Of a stretch of DNA of 40,288 bases, positions 25,951 through 34,754 are shown in pieces. The stretch covers positions 1-40,288 of the forward strand of contig CAWATG010000014.1 of NCBI GenBank assembly GCA_963785035.1. Direction: 5' to 3'. Numbering within the stretch: position 1 is the stretch's first letter; each line of letters starts with the position of its first letter. The translations under genes were made by a program, and so were the position numbers. Under the pieces are notes generated by a model that saw nothing but the letters and a program-made list of their open reading frames with translations, searched no databases and was not told the origin of the DNA. The stretch is from CAWATG01 sp963785035 (GTDB lineage: Bacteria > Actinomycetota > Acidimicrobiia > IMCC26256 > CAWATG01).

Positions 25951-28118
25951 TCTCGAAGGTCCTTCGTTTTACGGACCGCCGCCGGGGAGACAACGAACAC
26001 GGCGTCATCATGATCTGGATGGCGATCATGCTCAGTGGCCTCCTCGCGATCGCGAGCCTGGTCATCGATCTCGGACACGTCTATCTCCAACAGAACCGCG
26101 CCCAGGAGGTAGCCGACGCCGCCGCGCATGCGGGTGTGATCTATCTACCGGACGACTGCACCAACGCCATCAAGGCCGCGGAAGCAACCGCCAAGCTCAA
26201 CGGCTACGAGACGAAACTCGATGGCAGCGTCACGGTGACCGCCACCTGCGTCAACAGCACCGAGTTGAATGTGAAGATCCAGGAGAACGTCAACACGATT
26301 TTTGCCAACGCGGCGGGTCTCGTCGGATTCGACACGTTCAACTTCGCGAAGGCCGGCCAGGCGGCGTATAGGGGCGAAGCCCAACTCGGGAGTCCAAGCA
26401 ACGTCTTCGGCGGTGAGATCACCGGTGATGAATGGCGGGCCGAAGGCGCGCCTGGGCGCCAACCAGCCTGGGTACTGGGCCAACATCAATGGACCGGCGA
26501 CGACCACGTCGTACGGCGAGCCGCTCCACAAATACCAGTACCTCATCGACGTCAAAGCCGGAGGTCTGCTCGACCTGGAGCTTTTCGACCCCGTTTTCGC
26601 CGTCCAGACGAACTCCCGCAGGTTCGACAATGACTATCCGCAGATGTGCAAGGCCTACGACATGGTCCACAAGCCGTCGGCGTCAGGGAGCATCGGGGAC
26701 GGAAGCGGATCCCGATTTGCTCGGAATGCAGCGACCTCGGACCCGAACCAGTACTGCACGGGCGATGAGGAACTCAACGGGAGTGTCCCCAGTATGTGGG
26801 ACACAGACGGGTTCTTCTTCTGTTGGATCTTCAGTTGTCGCGACGTCGACCCGCACACGAGCTGCACCAATTGCAACACATCCAGCTCCCCTGGATGCAC
26901 CAAAGATCGGTTCCCCCGAGTCGTTCGGCAGTGATTCGCCGTTGGTCGGTCCGACCATGCCTCCCGAGGAAGACGGACCTGGACTCCAGCTGGCTTCGCA
27001 CACCTCGGGACCGCCACCGTCGCGCTTCACGGGCTACAACCTCTATCCGCGCACATACTTCACGCTCTATCAGCAGCGACGCGTCCGACGCCGACCTGTC
27101 GGACAACCCGGTCGTGTGCAGTGCCAAGACGTGGGATCCAAGCCCCGGAACCGGTGTTCCCGGCTACACCGAGGACGTTCGCTGGATGGCGTACGCGGTC
27201 TTCTACGAGTCCTATCTGCGCAACCCCACAGACGACGGCTGGAACGACTCCGCCAACGACGACGTCTTCAACCGTGGCACTACCGGTAGTTACGGGTTTT
27301 ACAACGGGAAGCCCTTCGACACTGCGATGGAACAACTCAAAGGCAGCGGCTGGTTCTCAAGCGGCGGGTGGAACTACGACAACGGTGACAGCAGCGCCGC
27401 CGGACTCAGCGGCAACGTCGAGCAGGACCTCCGCAACTTCGCGATGATCAACAAGGAGTTGTTCGACGAGTCCTACCGCACATGGGTGGACCTGTGCACC
27501 CCGAACGTGACTCCCGGCAAATACATTCTCGGCGTCCAGTCGACACAGGGCGCAGGGTCCAACCACTTCGGTATACGCGCGAAGGTCGCCGGCAGCTCCA
27601 CCGACGTCACCGTTTCAGCCAACGGACGTGCGTCCATATTCGCCAAGCTCGGCTCGGGCTCCGGCTCCAACTTCTACCTCGCGAAGATTCGCGAGGGCGG
27701 GACAGCGCAGCGACTCAACCTTCGACTGTTCGATCTGGGCGATGCCACGAACCTCAGCGGCACGCCCGTGTCAGGCACGATGACGATCCTGCGCGACAAC
27801 GGGGCGGTGTTCGGAACCGGCCCTGGCGAGTCGTGCACATGGCAGATCGAACCGGTGACCGTCCCGCTCGCGGAGACGTCGCCTCTGAAGGCTCCATACG
27901 CGAACCCAGGGTGCAGTATCCCCATCAGCAAGGGCGCGAACGATGGAAAATTCCTCGACGTCAGCATCCTGGTCCCGTCGACCTACACGTGCGCTGCAAC
28001 CGGCGTGACGAAGTGCTGGTTCAAGGCAAAGTTCACGTGGCCCAACGGCACCAACGTGCACGACGTCGTCACCATGGAGGCGACCATCAAAGGTGACCCC
28101 GTTCGCCTGTCGAAATAG
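25947..28118 (+). CDS. tadG: TadG-like Flp pilus-associated protein, three frameshifts
   Basis: Begins MISKVLRFTDRR, then NEHGVIMIWMAIMLSGLLAIASLVIDLG in TadG form and YLQQNRAQEVADAAAHAG: a single N-terminal membrane helix followed by an extracellular part. After about 160 residues the frame breaks near 26427. The second frame carries LGANQPGYWANINGP, and breaks at the CCCCC run 26913-26917. A short third segment runs to about 27065-27085, and the last segment returns to the first frame and ends DPVRLSK with TAG at 28118. All three breaks need removal of one base; the corrected length is 722 residues. The C-terminal region of some 550 residues has scattered cysteines and beta-rich sequence and matches no domain I recognise. 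It could be a pilus-tip or surface component. The breaks could instead mark decay. Confidence 0.85.
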
Positions 28119-28123
28119 CAGCC

Positions 28124-28137
28124 GACCACCGGTGGTC
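28124..28137. other. 14-bp perfect palindrome between convergent tadG and rpsA
   Basis: GACCACCGGTGGTC lies in the 37 bases between the tadG stop and the rpsA stop. There is no loop and no T-run, so it is not a classical terminator. It could slow polymerases from both sides or bind a dimeric protein. Confidence 0.4.
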
Positions 28138-28155
28138 CTCACCGTCGCTCGCCGC

Positions 28156-29577
28156 CTACGGGGTGTCTGGCGCCGCCTCGGAACCTTCGAGAGCTTCGCC
28201 GACTTCGCCAGCTTCGACACCCCCGACGACTTCGGCACCGTCAACGACTTCGGCACCGTCAACGCCTTCAACAACTTCGGACGATGCAACCGCCGCGTCG
28301 TCGACCGCATCTTCGAAGGCCGGACCGATGTAGTTCCCAGCCTCGTCGTAGGCATGCTCGCCGTATAGGTCGCGGTACTCGGCAGCGACAACCCCACCTT
28401 CGGCGGCCTGCTTGATCGACAGCGAGATACGTCGACGCTCGAGATCGATGTCGATGATCTTGACCCACAACTCCTCGCCCGGTGTGACAACCTGCTCGGG
28501 CGCCTCGACGTGGTGAATCGCCATTTCCGAGATATGCACGAGACCCTCGATACCCTCGCCCACCTGGACAAACGCACCAAACGGCACGAGCTTCGTAACC
28601 CGACCGTAGACCAGCTCACCAACCTGGTGGCCGCCGGCGAACTCCTGCCACGGGTCCTGCTGCGTCGCCTTCAACGACAACGAGATCCGTTCCCGGGAAA
28701 GGTCCACGTCGAGGACCTGGACGGTGACCTCGTCGCCGACAGTTACGACAGAACTCGGATGCTCCACATGCTTCCACGACAACTCGGAGACGTGGACCAG
28801 GCCGTCCATACCACCGAGGTCGACGAAGGCGCCGAAGTTGACGACCGAACTCACAACACCGGGCCGAATCTCGCCCGGCTTCAGGTTCGTCAGGAACTCG
28901 TCGCGCTGCTCACGTTGGGTCTCCTCGAGGAACGCGCGCCGTGACAGGACGACGTTGTTGCGGTTCTTGTCGAGTTCGATGATCTTGCAGTCCAGCGTTT
29001 TGCCGATGAACGGGTGGAGATCCCGGACACGGCGCAGATCCACCAGCGACGCGGGAAGGAACCCACGCAGACCGATGTCGATGATCAAACCACCCTTGAC
29101 CACCTCGATGACGGGACCCGATACAACCCCTTCTTCTTCCTTGAGGCGCTCGATCGTCCCCCAGGCACGCTCGTACTGCGCGCGCTTCTTGGAGAGGATC
29201 AGACGACCCTCCTTGTCCTCCTTCTGCAGGACAAGGGCTTCGATCTCTTCGCCGAGAGCGACGATCGTCGACGGATCGACGTCGTTACGAATCGACAGCT
29301 CCCGCGAGGGAATGACCCCTTCGGACTTGTAGCCGATGTCCAAGAGGACTTCGTCGTTGTCGATCTTGACGACGACACCGGTGACCAGACTGCCTTCATC
29401 GAACTCGACCATCGTTGCGTCGATGGCGTCCGAGAACGACAGAGAACCAAGGTCGTTGAAGGTGACCGGCGCTTCGTCTGTCTCGAGAGCATCCTGCTCG
29501 GTCGACGCGTTGGCGACGACTTGTTCTTCCGGGACAGAGGCGTCACCTGACGCGTCTGTCAGCTGCTGATCCGACAA
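28156..29577 (-). CDS. rpsA: 30S ribosomal protein S1
   Basis: S1 binds mRNA on the small ribosomal subunit. The 473-residue protein has four S1 RNA-binding repeats: GSLVTGVVVKIDNDEVLLDIG (quoted as VTGVVVKIDNDEVLLDIG), VSGPVIEVVKGGLIIDIG, RPGVVSSVVNFGAFVDLG and VYGRVTKLVPFGAFVQVG, each ending in a conserved segment such as LVHVSELSW or LVHISEMA. Four repeats is the usual actinobacterial form. The N-terminal tail and the last 60 residues are acidic and low in complexity. The start is TTG at 29577, supported by AGGAG nine bases upstream; no ATG or GTG fits better. It ends with TAG. Confidence 0.95.
   Translation of the reverse strand: MSDQQLTDASGDASVPEEQVVANASTEQDALETDEAPVTFNDLGSLSFSDAIDATMVEFDEGSLVTGVVVKIDNDEVLLDIGYKSEGVIPSRELSIRNDVDPSTIVALGEEIEALVLQKEDKEGRLILSKKRAQYERAWGTIERLKEEEGVVSGPVIEVVKGGLIIDIGLRGFLPASLVDLRRVRDLHPFIGKTLDCKIIELDKNRNNVVLSRRAFLEETQREQRDEFLTNLKPGEIRPGVVSSVVNFGAFVDLGGMDGLVHVSELSWKHVEHPSSVVTVGDEVTVQVLDVDLSRERISLSLKATQQDPWQEFAGGHQVGELVYGRVTKLVPFGAFVQVGEGIEGLVHISEMAIHHVEAPEQVVTPGEELWVKIIDIDLERRRISLSIKQAAEGGVVAAEYRDLYGEHAYDEAGNYIGPAFEDAVDDAAVASSEVVEGVDGAEVVDGAEVVGGVEAGEVGEALEGSEAAPDTP
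28228..28263 (-). repeat. rpsA: 18-base tandem repeat in the rpsA tail
   Basis: Two perfect 18-base copies of GACTTCGGCACCGTCAAC (plus strand) within rpsA encode the repeated peptide VDGAEV in the acidic C-terminal tail, with degenerate copies on both sides (GVEAGEV, GVDGAEV). The repeat keeps frame and so can expand or contract without breaking the gene. Confidence 0.8.
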
Positions 29578-29633
29578 AATGATGTGCTCCTAGGAAACCG
29601 ATGCGAAACCCTCACGGCGAAGGCCCACTCAGG

Positions 29634-30413
29634 CTACAGGTCCGCGTCCCCAACCGTGAAGTGCGGGTTTTCAAAATTTCTTCGCCGGGCCAGGAGGAGT
29701 AGCTCCGGATCCTCCAAACTCGGCGTGCCGGCACGGTATCGACCTGGTGCGACCCCCGAAAGATCCACGACGTCGAGCCCACAGAGATGGGCGAGCATTG
29801 TCATCTCCCGGGCCGTGAAACAGGTGGTCCAGAGATCGAAGACGCGCTCAGCGCCCCCACCATTACGCAGCGTGGCAAGTTCGTGGAGGACACCGGTGAC
29901 CGGATCGAAGTCCTCACCGGGTTCGATGAACCGCAACGCGAAATATGAATGGAACGCGGTCAGCGCAATCATTCCACCAGGTCTCACGGCGGCGGCCAGA
30001 CGCGCGACGACCGCTGCATCCTCCGCACCGCCCAACAGCCCGAAACCTCCCTGACACAAGCAGATTACGGCGTCGAAGTCGCCATCAAAGCTGAGATCGC
30101 GAACGTCAACCACCGAAAAGGTCGCCGGAAGCGACTCGGCCTCCGCGCCGGCGCGGGCCAACGCGATGAAATCCTCCGAAAGATCGACGCCCACGACCGT
30201 GATCTCGTGCCGCGCCAACTCGATGGCGTGGCGCCCCGGACCACAACCGACGTCCAGAACGCGCATACCGGGGGCGAGTCCCAGCGAGTGGATCAGGAAC
30301 TCGACCTCTTGTGCGGTTCCTTGGGTGAAGGCGTTGCGAAGATACGCGGGACCAAGATACGCAGCGATTTCGTTGAACCACGGGCCGCTCGGCGACAGAC
30401 CACCTTGCTTCAC
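29634..30413 (-). CDS. Class I SAM-dependent methyltransferase, substrate unknown
   Basis: A 259-residue protein with motif I MRVLDVGCGPGRHAIELA near residue 50, an acidic strand-2 end VVGVDLSEDF, a VVDVRDLSFDGDFDAVICL motif IV region in shorter form (DFDAVICLCQG) and the post-motif RPGGMIAL. The N-terminal SGPWFNEIAAYLGPAYL and the C-terminal beta segment suggest a member of the small-molecule or cyclopropane/ubiE-like groups, but no substrate can be named. The GTG start at 30413 is 5 bases after the polA stop, so it is co-transcribed with polA. It is separated from rpsA by 56 bases that include the rpsA ribosome site. Confidence 0.85.
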   Translation of the reverse strand: MKQGGLSPSGPWFNEIAAYLGPAYLRNAFTQGTAQEVEFLIHSLGLAPGMRVLDVGCGPGRHAIELARHEITVVGVDLSEDFIALARAGAEAESLPATFSVVDVRDLSFDGDFDAVICLCQGGFGLLGGAEDAAVVARLAAAVRPGGMIALTAFHSYFALRFIEPGEDFDPVTGVLHELATLRNGGGAERVFDLWTTCFTAREMTMLAHLCGLDVVDLSGVAPGRYRAGTPSLEDPELLLLARRRNFENPHFTVGDADL

Positions 30414-30418
30414 AGCCG

Positions 30419-33130
30419 CTACTTGGCTGCAGCCCAGTTCAGACCGAAACCGACGTCGACCACGAGCGGAACTTTCAGCGCACACACCGACGTCATGACG
30501 TCGCGAACCAAGTCCTCTACCTGTTCTCGCTCGACCATCGGCACTTCGAGCACGAGTTCGTCGTGCACCGTGAGCACCATACGGCTGACGAGTTTCTGCT
30601 CCGTCAAGGCCGTGTCGACACCGATCATTGCGAGCTTGAAGATGTCGGCGGCAGCTCCCTGCACGGGCGCGTTCTGCGCCATGCGCTCCCCCATCTGACG
30701 AATTCGAAAGTTGTCCGACATCAATTCGGTGATCCGCCGCCGTCTCCCGAACATCGTGGTTGTGTGACCGAGACGGCGCGCCTCGACGATGGTCGATTCC
30801 ATGAACGCCTTGACGTTCGGAAACGACACGAAGTACGCGTCGAGAATTTCCTTCGCCTGTCCCGTCGGGATGTCGAGCCGTTGACCGAGACCGAAAGCCT
30901 CCATGCCGTAGGCGAGGCCGTAGTTGATGACCTTGGCAAAACGACGCTGGAACGCGTCGACCTCGTCTTCGGGAACACCGAATACCTTCGCCGCTGTGAT
31001 CGTGTGCACATCGGCACCACGCGTAAACGCGTCGATCAGTCCGGGGTCCTCGCACAGGTGCGCAAGAACCCGCAACTCGATCTGGGAGTAGTCCGCAGAC
31101 AGGAGCCCGCAGCCCGCCTCGGCAACGAACGCTCGGCGCATCTCGCGCCCCTCGTTCGTACGAACGGGAATGTTCTGGAGATTGGGCGCCTCACTCGAGA
31201 TCCGACCCGTCGTGGTTGCGATCTGGTTGAGCGTGGCGTGGATTCGACCATCACTTCTGATCAGGGGCGGCAACGCGTCGGCATAGGTGCTGCGTAGCTT
31301 TTCGAGTTCCCGATAACGCATGAGATCCTCGAGGATCGGGTGAACCGCTGCGGCCGCCATCTTCTGCAACGAGTCGGCATCGGTCGACGGTCCCGTCTTG
31401 GTCTTCTTGACGGGTGTCAACCCGAGTTTCTCGAAAAGAATCCGGCGGAGCTGTTGCGTCGAGTTGACATTGAACTGCTCCCCGGCATGCGCGTGTATGC
31501 GCGCTTCGAGGTCACTGCATCGCGCCCGGAGGTCCGCGCTCGTCTCCGCGAGAAACGCCGCATCGACCTTGACCCCACGACGTTCCATGTCGGCCAGCAC
31601 CCGGATCAGCGGCCGCTCGAAGCGTTCGTACAGATCGGTGAGCTCGCTCGCTTCGAGCGCCTCCGACAACGGATCTGCCAGGAACAGCAGCGCAGCCGCA
31701 CGGCGGCCCGTGTCCATCATTCCGGCATCACCGGACAGGTCGAGCGTGCCTTCCTCGACGTCAGGTGAACGCAACTCGATCGACAGGTATTGCGCGGCGA
31801 GATCGTCGAGCGGGTACTTCCCGACACCCGGATCGAGGAGATACGCGATGACCTCGGTGTCGAGATCGATCGAGTCGATCACGATCGGCGCCAACGCGTG
31901 CATCAACGCCTTCGCGCCATGGGTCGCCATCGGTGGGCCGGAGGGGCCAAACAAATCGGCCAGCGCCTGTCGCACGTCGGGGCCGTCTCCCCCGCCGAGG
32001 ATCTCTGCGTCGAGAATCTCTGCGTCGAGGTAGACGACCGCAACCGATTCCGTCCCGTTGGTGCTCTCGGAACTTGCGACACTCAGCCCCCGCAGCGAAC
32101 CGTTGAGGGGGACGCCGTTCCAACGCACGTCGGTCGCAATCCGTCCGGCAGATTTCGCCCGTGCGATGGCAGCCAGCGCAGCCGCACGATCTTCCACACG
32201 GCACACGTCGATCTCGAACGCCGCCGAATCGTCGTTGGAGCCGGCATCGGCAACGACATGTCCCACGGCATCGAGCAGCCGCGGCCAGAGCGTCCGAAAC
32301 TCGAGTTGGTTGAACAACGTCTTGACCACTTCGGTGTCGAAACCACCGAGTCGAAGCTGCTCGGGTGTGACGTCGATATCAAGATCGGTGACCAAACGCG
32401 TCATTGCTCGGTTGTGAAAAACCCGGTCGCGTGCCGTTTCCAGGTTCTCGCGTTGCTTGGGCGACAGGGCATCGAGATGTGCGTAGATGCCCTCGAGATC
32501 GTGGTAGGTGGCGATGAGCTTGGCCGCCGTCTTCTCGCCGATGCCGGGGACACCTTGCAGGTTGTCGCTCGTATCGCCACGTATCGCCGCATAGTCCACG
32601 TACTGCGACGGAGTGACACCGGTTCGTTCGAAGATCCCGGCCTCGTCGTAGAGCGCGTAGTCACTGACGCCACGCTTGTTGTAGAGGACCTTGATGTGCG
32701 GGTCACATACCAATTGATACGAGTCACGATCCCCCGTGACGATGACGACGTCGATCGCATCGGCCGCCGCGCCCACCGCCAATGTTGCGATCACGTCGTC
32801 GGCTTCATAACCCGGAATCTCGATGATCGGAACTCGCAGCGCCTCCAGCACCTCATGCACGAGCGGAAGCTGCGACCGGAAAAGATCCGGCGTCTCTTTC
32901 CTCCCGGCCTTGTACTCAGCGTCCATCTCCTTGCGGAAGGTCGGACCGGCCAGGTCGAACGCGACACCGAGATAATCCGGGCGCTCATCGGCGAGCACCT
33001 TGATCAACATCGAGGTGAAGCCGTACACCGCGTTCGTGACGGTGCCGTCCTTGGTTGCCAGGTCTGCTGGCAGTGCGTAGAAGGCCCGATAGGCCAGCGA
33101 ATGGCCGTCGAGCAGAAGGATCTTCGCCAC
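30419..33130 (-). CDS. polA: DNA polymerase I
   Basis: A 903-residue repair and Okazaki-fragment polymerase. The N-terminal 5'-3' exonuclease has LLLDGHSLAYRAFYALP, VIVTGDRDSYQL and IRGDTSDNLQGVPGIGEKTA. The middle 3'-5' exonuclease fold is present but the metal-binding DxE and later aspartate motifs are not recognisable (for example IATDVRWNG in place of the first motif), so proofreading is probably absent, as in many actinobacterial and thermophile relatives. The polymerase domain has SADYSQIELRVLAH (motif A), the O-helix RRFAKVINYGLAYGM and VLTVHDELVLEVP (motif C). The start is GTG 33130, 12 bases after the upstream regulator, and it ends with TAG. Confidence 0.97.
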   Translation of the reverse strand: MAKILLLDGHSLAYRAFYALPADLATKDGTVTNAVYGFTSMLIKVLADERPDYLGVAFDLAGPTFRKEMDAEYKAGRKETPDLFRSQLPLVHEVLEALRVPIIEIPGYEADDVIATLAVGAAADAIDVVIVTGDRDSYQLVCDPHIKVLYNKRGVSDYALYDEAGIFERTGVTPSQYVDYAAIRGDTSDNLQGVPGIGEKTAAKLIATYHDLEGIYAHLDALSPKQRENLETARDRVFHNRAMTRLVTDLDIDVTPEQLRLGGFDTEVVKTLFNQLEFRTLWPRLLDAVGHVVADAGSNDDSAAFEIDVCRVEDRAAALAAIARAKSAGRIATDVRWNGVPLNGSLRGLSVASSESTNGTESVAVVYLDAEILDAEILGGGDGPDVRQALADLFGPSGPPMATHGAKALMHALAPIVIDSIDLDTEVIAYLLDPGVGKYPLDDLAAQYLSIELRSPDVEEGTLDLSGDAGMMDTGRRAAALLFLADPLSEALEASELTDLYERFERPLIRVLADMERRGVKVDAAFLAETSADLRARCSDLEARIHAHAGEQFNVNSTQQLRRILFEKLGLTPVKKTKTGPSTDADSLQKMAAAAVHPILEDLMRYRELEKLRSTYADALPPLIRSDGRIHATLNQIATTTGRISSEAPNLQNIPVRTNEGREMRRAFVAEAGCGLLSADYSQIELRVLAHLCEDPGLIDAFTRGADVHTITAAKVFGVPEDEVDAFQRRFAKVINYGLAYGMEAFGLGQRLDIPTGQAKEILDAYFVSFPNVKAFMESTIVEARRLGHTTTMFGRRRRITELMSDNFRIRQMGERMAQNAPVQGAAADIFKLAMIGVDTALTEQKLVSRMVLTVHDELVLEVPMVEREQVEDLVRDVMTSVCALKVPLVVDVGFGLNWAAAK

Positions 33131-33142
33131 CGGCGCCCCTTG

Positions 33143-33724
33143 TCAGGGTGTGAGGTCGCCGGAGACCACGCGGTTGGCGACCTCGTGGATCTTGACACGT
33201 TCACTCATCGCGCTGGTTTGCAGGAACCTCCACGAGTCCTGCTCACTCAAGCCGTGTTGATCCATCAAACGGCCCTTCGCCCGGTCGACGACCTTACGCG
33301 CCTCGAGCCGTTCGGCGAGTTCGCCGACGTCCTTCTCGAGCGTCAACAGCTCGGCATGACGCCGCAAGGCAACTTCGACCGCAGGGATCAAGTCGCTCTT
33401 CTGGAACGGTTTCACCAAGTATGCAAATGCACCGGCTTCAGTCGCCTGCTCGATCAAATCACGCTGCGAGAACGCCGTGAGGATCACGACGGCAGCGAGC
33501 CGGTCGCCTGCTATGTGACGCGCGGCTGTGAGCCCGTCCATCCCAGGCATCTTGATATCCAGGATGGCGAGGTCCGGCGCGAGCTCACGGACGAGATCGA
33601 CGGCTTCGTCGCCGCGACCGGTTTCGCCGGCAATCTCATAGCCCTCCTCTTCGAGGAGTTCCTTGAGGTCGAGCCGAATGATTGCCTCGTCTTCGGCGAT
33701 GACGACTCGGATAGGACTGGTCAC
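33143..33724 (-). CDS. pdtaR: ANTAR-domain response regulator (PdtaR type)
   Basis: A 193-residue two-domain regulator. The receiver has IAEDEAIIR (acidic pocket), the phosphorylation aspartate in LAILDIKMPGMDG near residue 54, the threonine in VILTAFSQ and the lysine in YLVKPFQ. The C-terminal ANTAR domain has KVVDRAKGRLMDQHGLSEQDSWRFLQ in parts (VVDRAKGRLMDQHGLSE); such domains bind paired hairpins in RNA and act as antiterminators. Next to polA, this matches the mycobacterial PdtaR, whose partner kinase PdtaS is not in the window. The start is GTG 33724. The symbol is by similarity and gene position. Confidence 0.87.
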   Translation of the reverse strand: MTSPIRVVIAEDEAIIRLDLKELLEEEGYEIAGETGRGDEAVDLVRELAPDLAILDIKMPGMDGLTAARHIAGDRLAAVVILTAFSQRDLIEQATEAGAFAYLVKPFQKSDLIPAVEVALRRHAELLTLEKDVGELAERLEARKVVDRAKGRLMDQHGLSEQDSWRFLQTSAMSERVKIHEVANRVVSGDLTP

Positions 33725-33755
33725 GTGGTGAGTTCCATTCGGATCACGGGCCGGA

Positions 33756-34055
33756 TCACGGTCTGGTCAGCTCCGCACTCAGGCGGTCGAGCAGGGAGTC
33801 TTGCTCCGCGACGAGGTCTGCAATGGATCGGAGCAACACATCTCGGTGTTTGGACTGAGCATCCGCATGTCGACGGGTCTCGCGGGCTGCGACCTCGCCG
33901 AGCGGTGTCTCCGAGACAAGTGCATCGAGGCGCGCGGCCTCGGCCTCTTCTTCGAGGAACGCGAGTTGCTCCTCGGTGACAGCCAGTTCGGCACGCATGC
34001 GTTTGAGTCGCTCGCTGACGTCAACGAGCCTGCGTTGAACAATTGACTGGGACAT
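33756..34055 (-). CDS. Small coiled-coil protein, function unknown
   Basis: A 99-residue, Glu/Arg/Leu-rich protein that appears almost wholly helical, with heptad-like spacing of leucines (for example LKRMRAELAVTEEQLAFLEEE, read in shorter parts as VSERLKRMRAEL and EEQLAFLEEEAEAA). I do not recognise a named family, although short coiled-coil proteins near polA and the ANTAR regulator occur in actinobacteria. It starts with ATG 34055, ends 31 bases before the pdtaR start and probably opens the pdtaR-polA transcription unit. The coding frame looks real: strong third-position GC and no rival ORF of similar quality. Confidence 0.7.
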   Translation of the reverse strand: MSQSIVQRRLVDVSERLKRMRAELAVTEEQLAFLEEEAEAARLDALVSETPLGEVAARETRRHADAQSKHRDVLLRSIADLVAEQDSLLDRLSAELTRP

Positions 34056-34178
34056 AACAGTGCAGTGTACGACCAGGATGTCCGAGCGCGCCTGCGCGAT
34101 TTTTCGTTGGCGGCACGGGCAGGGGTGCGCCTACAGGCAGCGTCGCGGGCCCAGACCCCGATAACCTCACAACCCCCA

Positions 34179-34261
34179 GCCCGGGTGGTGGAATGGCAGA
34201 CACGGTGGACTCAAAATCCATTGTTCGCGAGGACGTGTGGGTTCGAATCCCACCCCGGGCA
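34179..34261 (+). tRNA. tRNA-Leu (anticodon CAA)
   Basis: The acceptor strands GCCCGGG (34179-34185) and CCCGGGC (34254-34260) pair perfectly, with A as discriminator. TG at positions 8-9 and a D-loop with GAATGGCAGA follow. The anticodon stem TGGA/TCCA closes the loop CTCAAAA, giving anticodon CAA for UUG codons. A long variable arm (about TTGTTCGCGAGGACG) marks a class II tRNA, and the T-arm GTGGGTTCGAATCCCAC is canonical. The CCA end is not encoded (ACCG follows). Confidence 0.95.
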
Positions 34262-34313
34262 CCGTCGGCCACCGCACTTCGGTGATGTCTCTCGACGTCG
34301 CGGACACAGGATC

Positions 34314-34748
34314 TCAGCCGAGAGCGAAGAACAGGCGCGCCTGCGCGGTCGCCGCGCCGTCCACGGTCGCCTTCGCCACACCCCATCCCCCGCGAGCGCT
34401 GAGCTGGTCGAGTTCAACCTCCAGGAGCAACTCGTCGCCCGGGCGAACAAGTCGACGAAAACGGACCTTCTCGACCCCACCGAAGAGAGGAAGCTTGCCG
34501 GTATACCGCGGATCGCCGAGCAACGCGATGGCCCCGGCCTGTGCAAGCGCCTCGAGCTGGATCACGCCCGGGAACACAGGGTTGTCGGGGAAATGCCCTT
34601 CGAGAAATGCCTCGTCGCCTTTCACGCGATACCTGGCGGTGATCGAGACCCCCGCCAGGTAGCCGTCGACAGCGTCGATGAACAGGAACGGTGGCCGGTG
34701 CGGCAGCAACCCGATCAACTCGTCCGATTCCGGCAATGCCACGTTCAT
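34314..34748 (-). CDS. fabZ: 3-hydroxyacyl-ACP dehydratase FabZ
   Basis: Removes water from 3-hydroxyacyl-ACP in type II fatty-acid synthesis. The hot-dog-fold protein has LLPHRPPFLFIDAV near the start, the catalytic GHFPDNPVFPGVIQLEALAQAG (histidine and glutamate; quoted here as GHFPDNPVFPGV and QLEALAQAG), and VRFRRLVRPGDELLLEV. About 144 residues is the normal length. ATG 34748 is taken as the start; a GTG at 34754 adds two residues. It is divergent from fabD across about 290 bases, so the dehydratase is probably co-regulated with the operon that lacks one. The tRNA-Leu lies just beyond its stop. Confidence 0.93.
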   Translation of the reverse strand: MNVALPESDELIGLLPHRPPFLFIDAVDGYLAGVSITARYRVKGDEAFLEGHFPDNPVFPGVIQLEALAQAGAIALLGDPRYTGKLPLFGGVEKVRFRRLVRPGDELLLEVELDQLSARGGWGVAKATVDGAATAQARLFFALG

Positions 34749-34754
34749 CGGCAC

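Noticed and set aside
26900..27090. Programmed ribosomal frameshifting in tadG
   Set aside because: No slippery heptamer with a downstream structure is evident, there are three separate breaks, and similar breaks occur in unrelated genes.
31790..33979. 729-residue plus-strand ORF opposite polA and pdtaR
   Set aside because: Antisense shadow created by the codon bias of polA.
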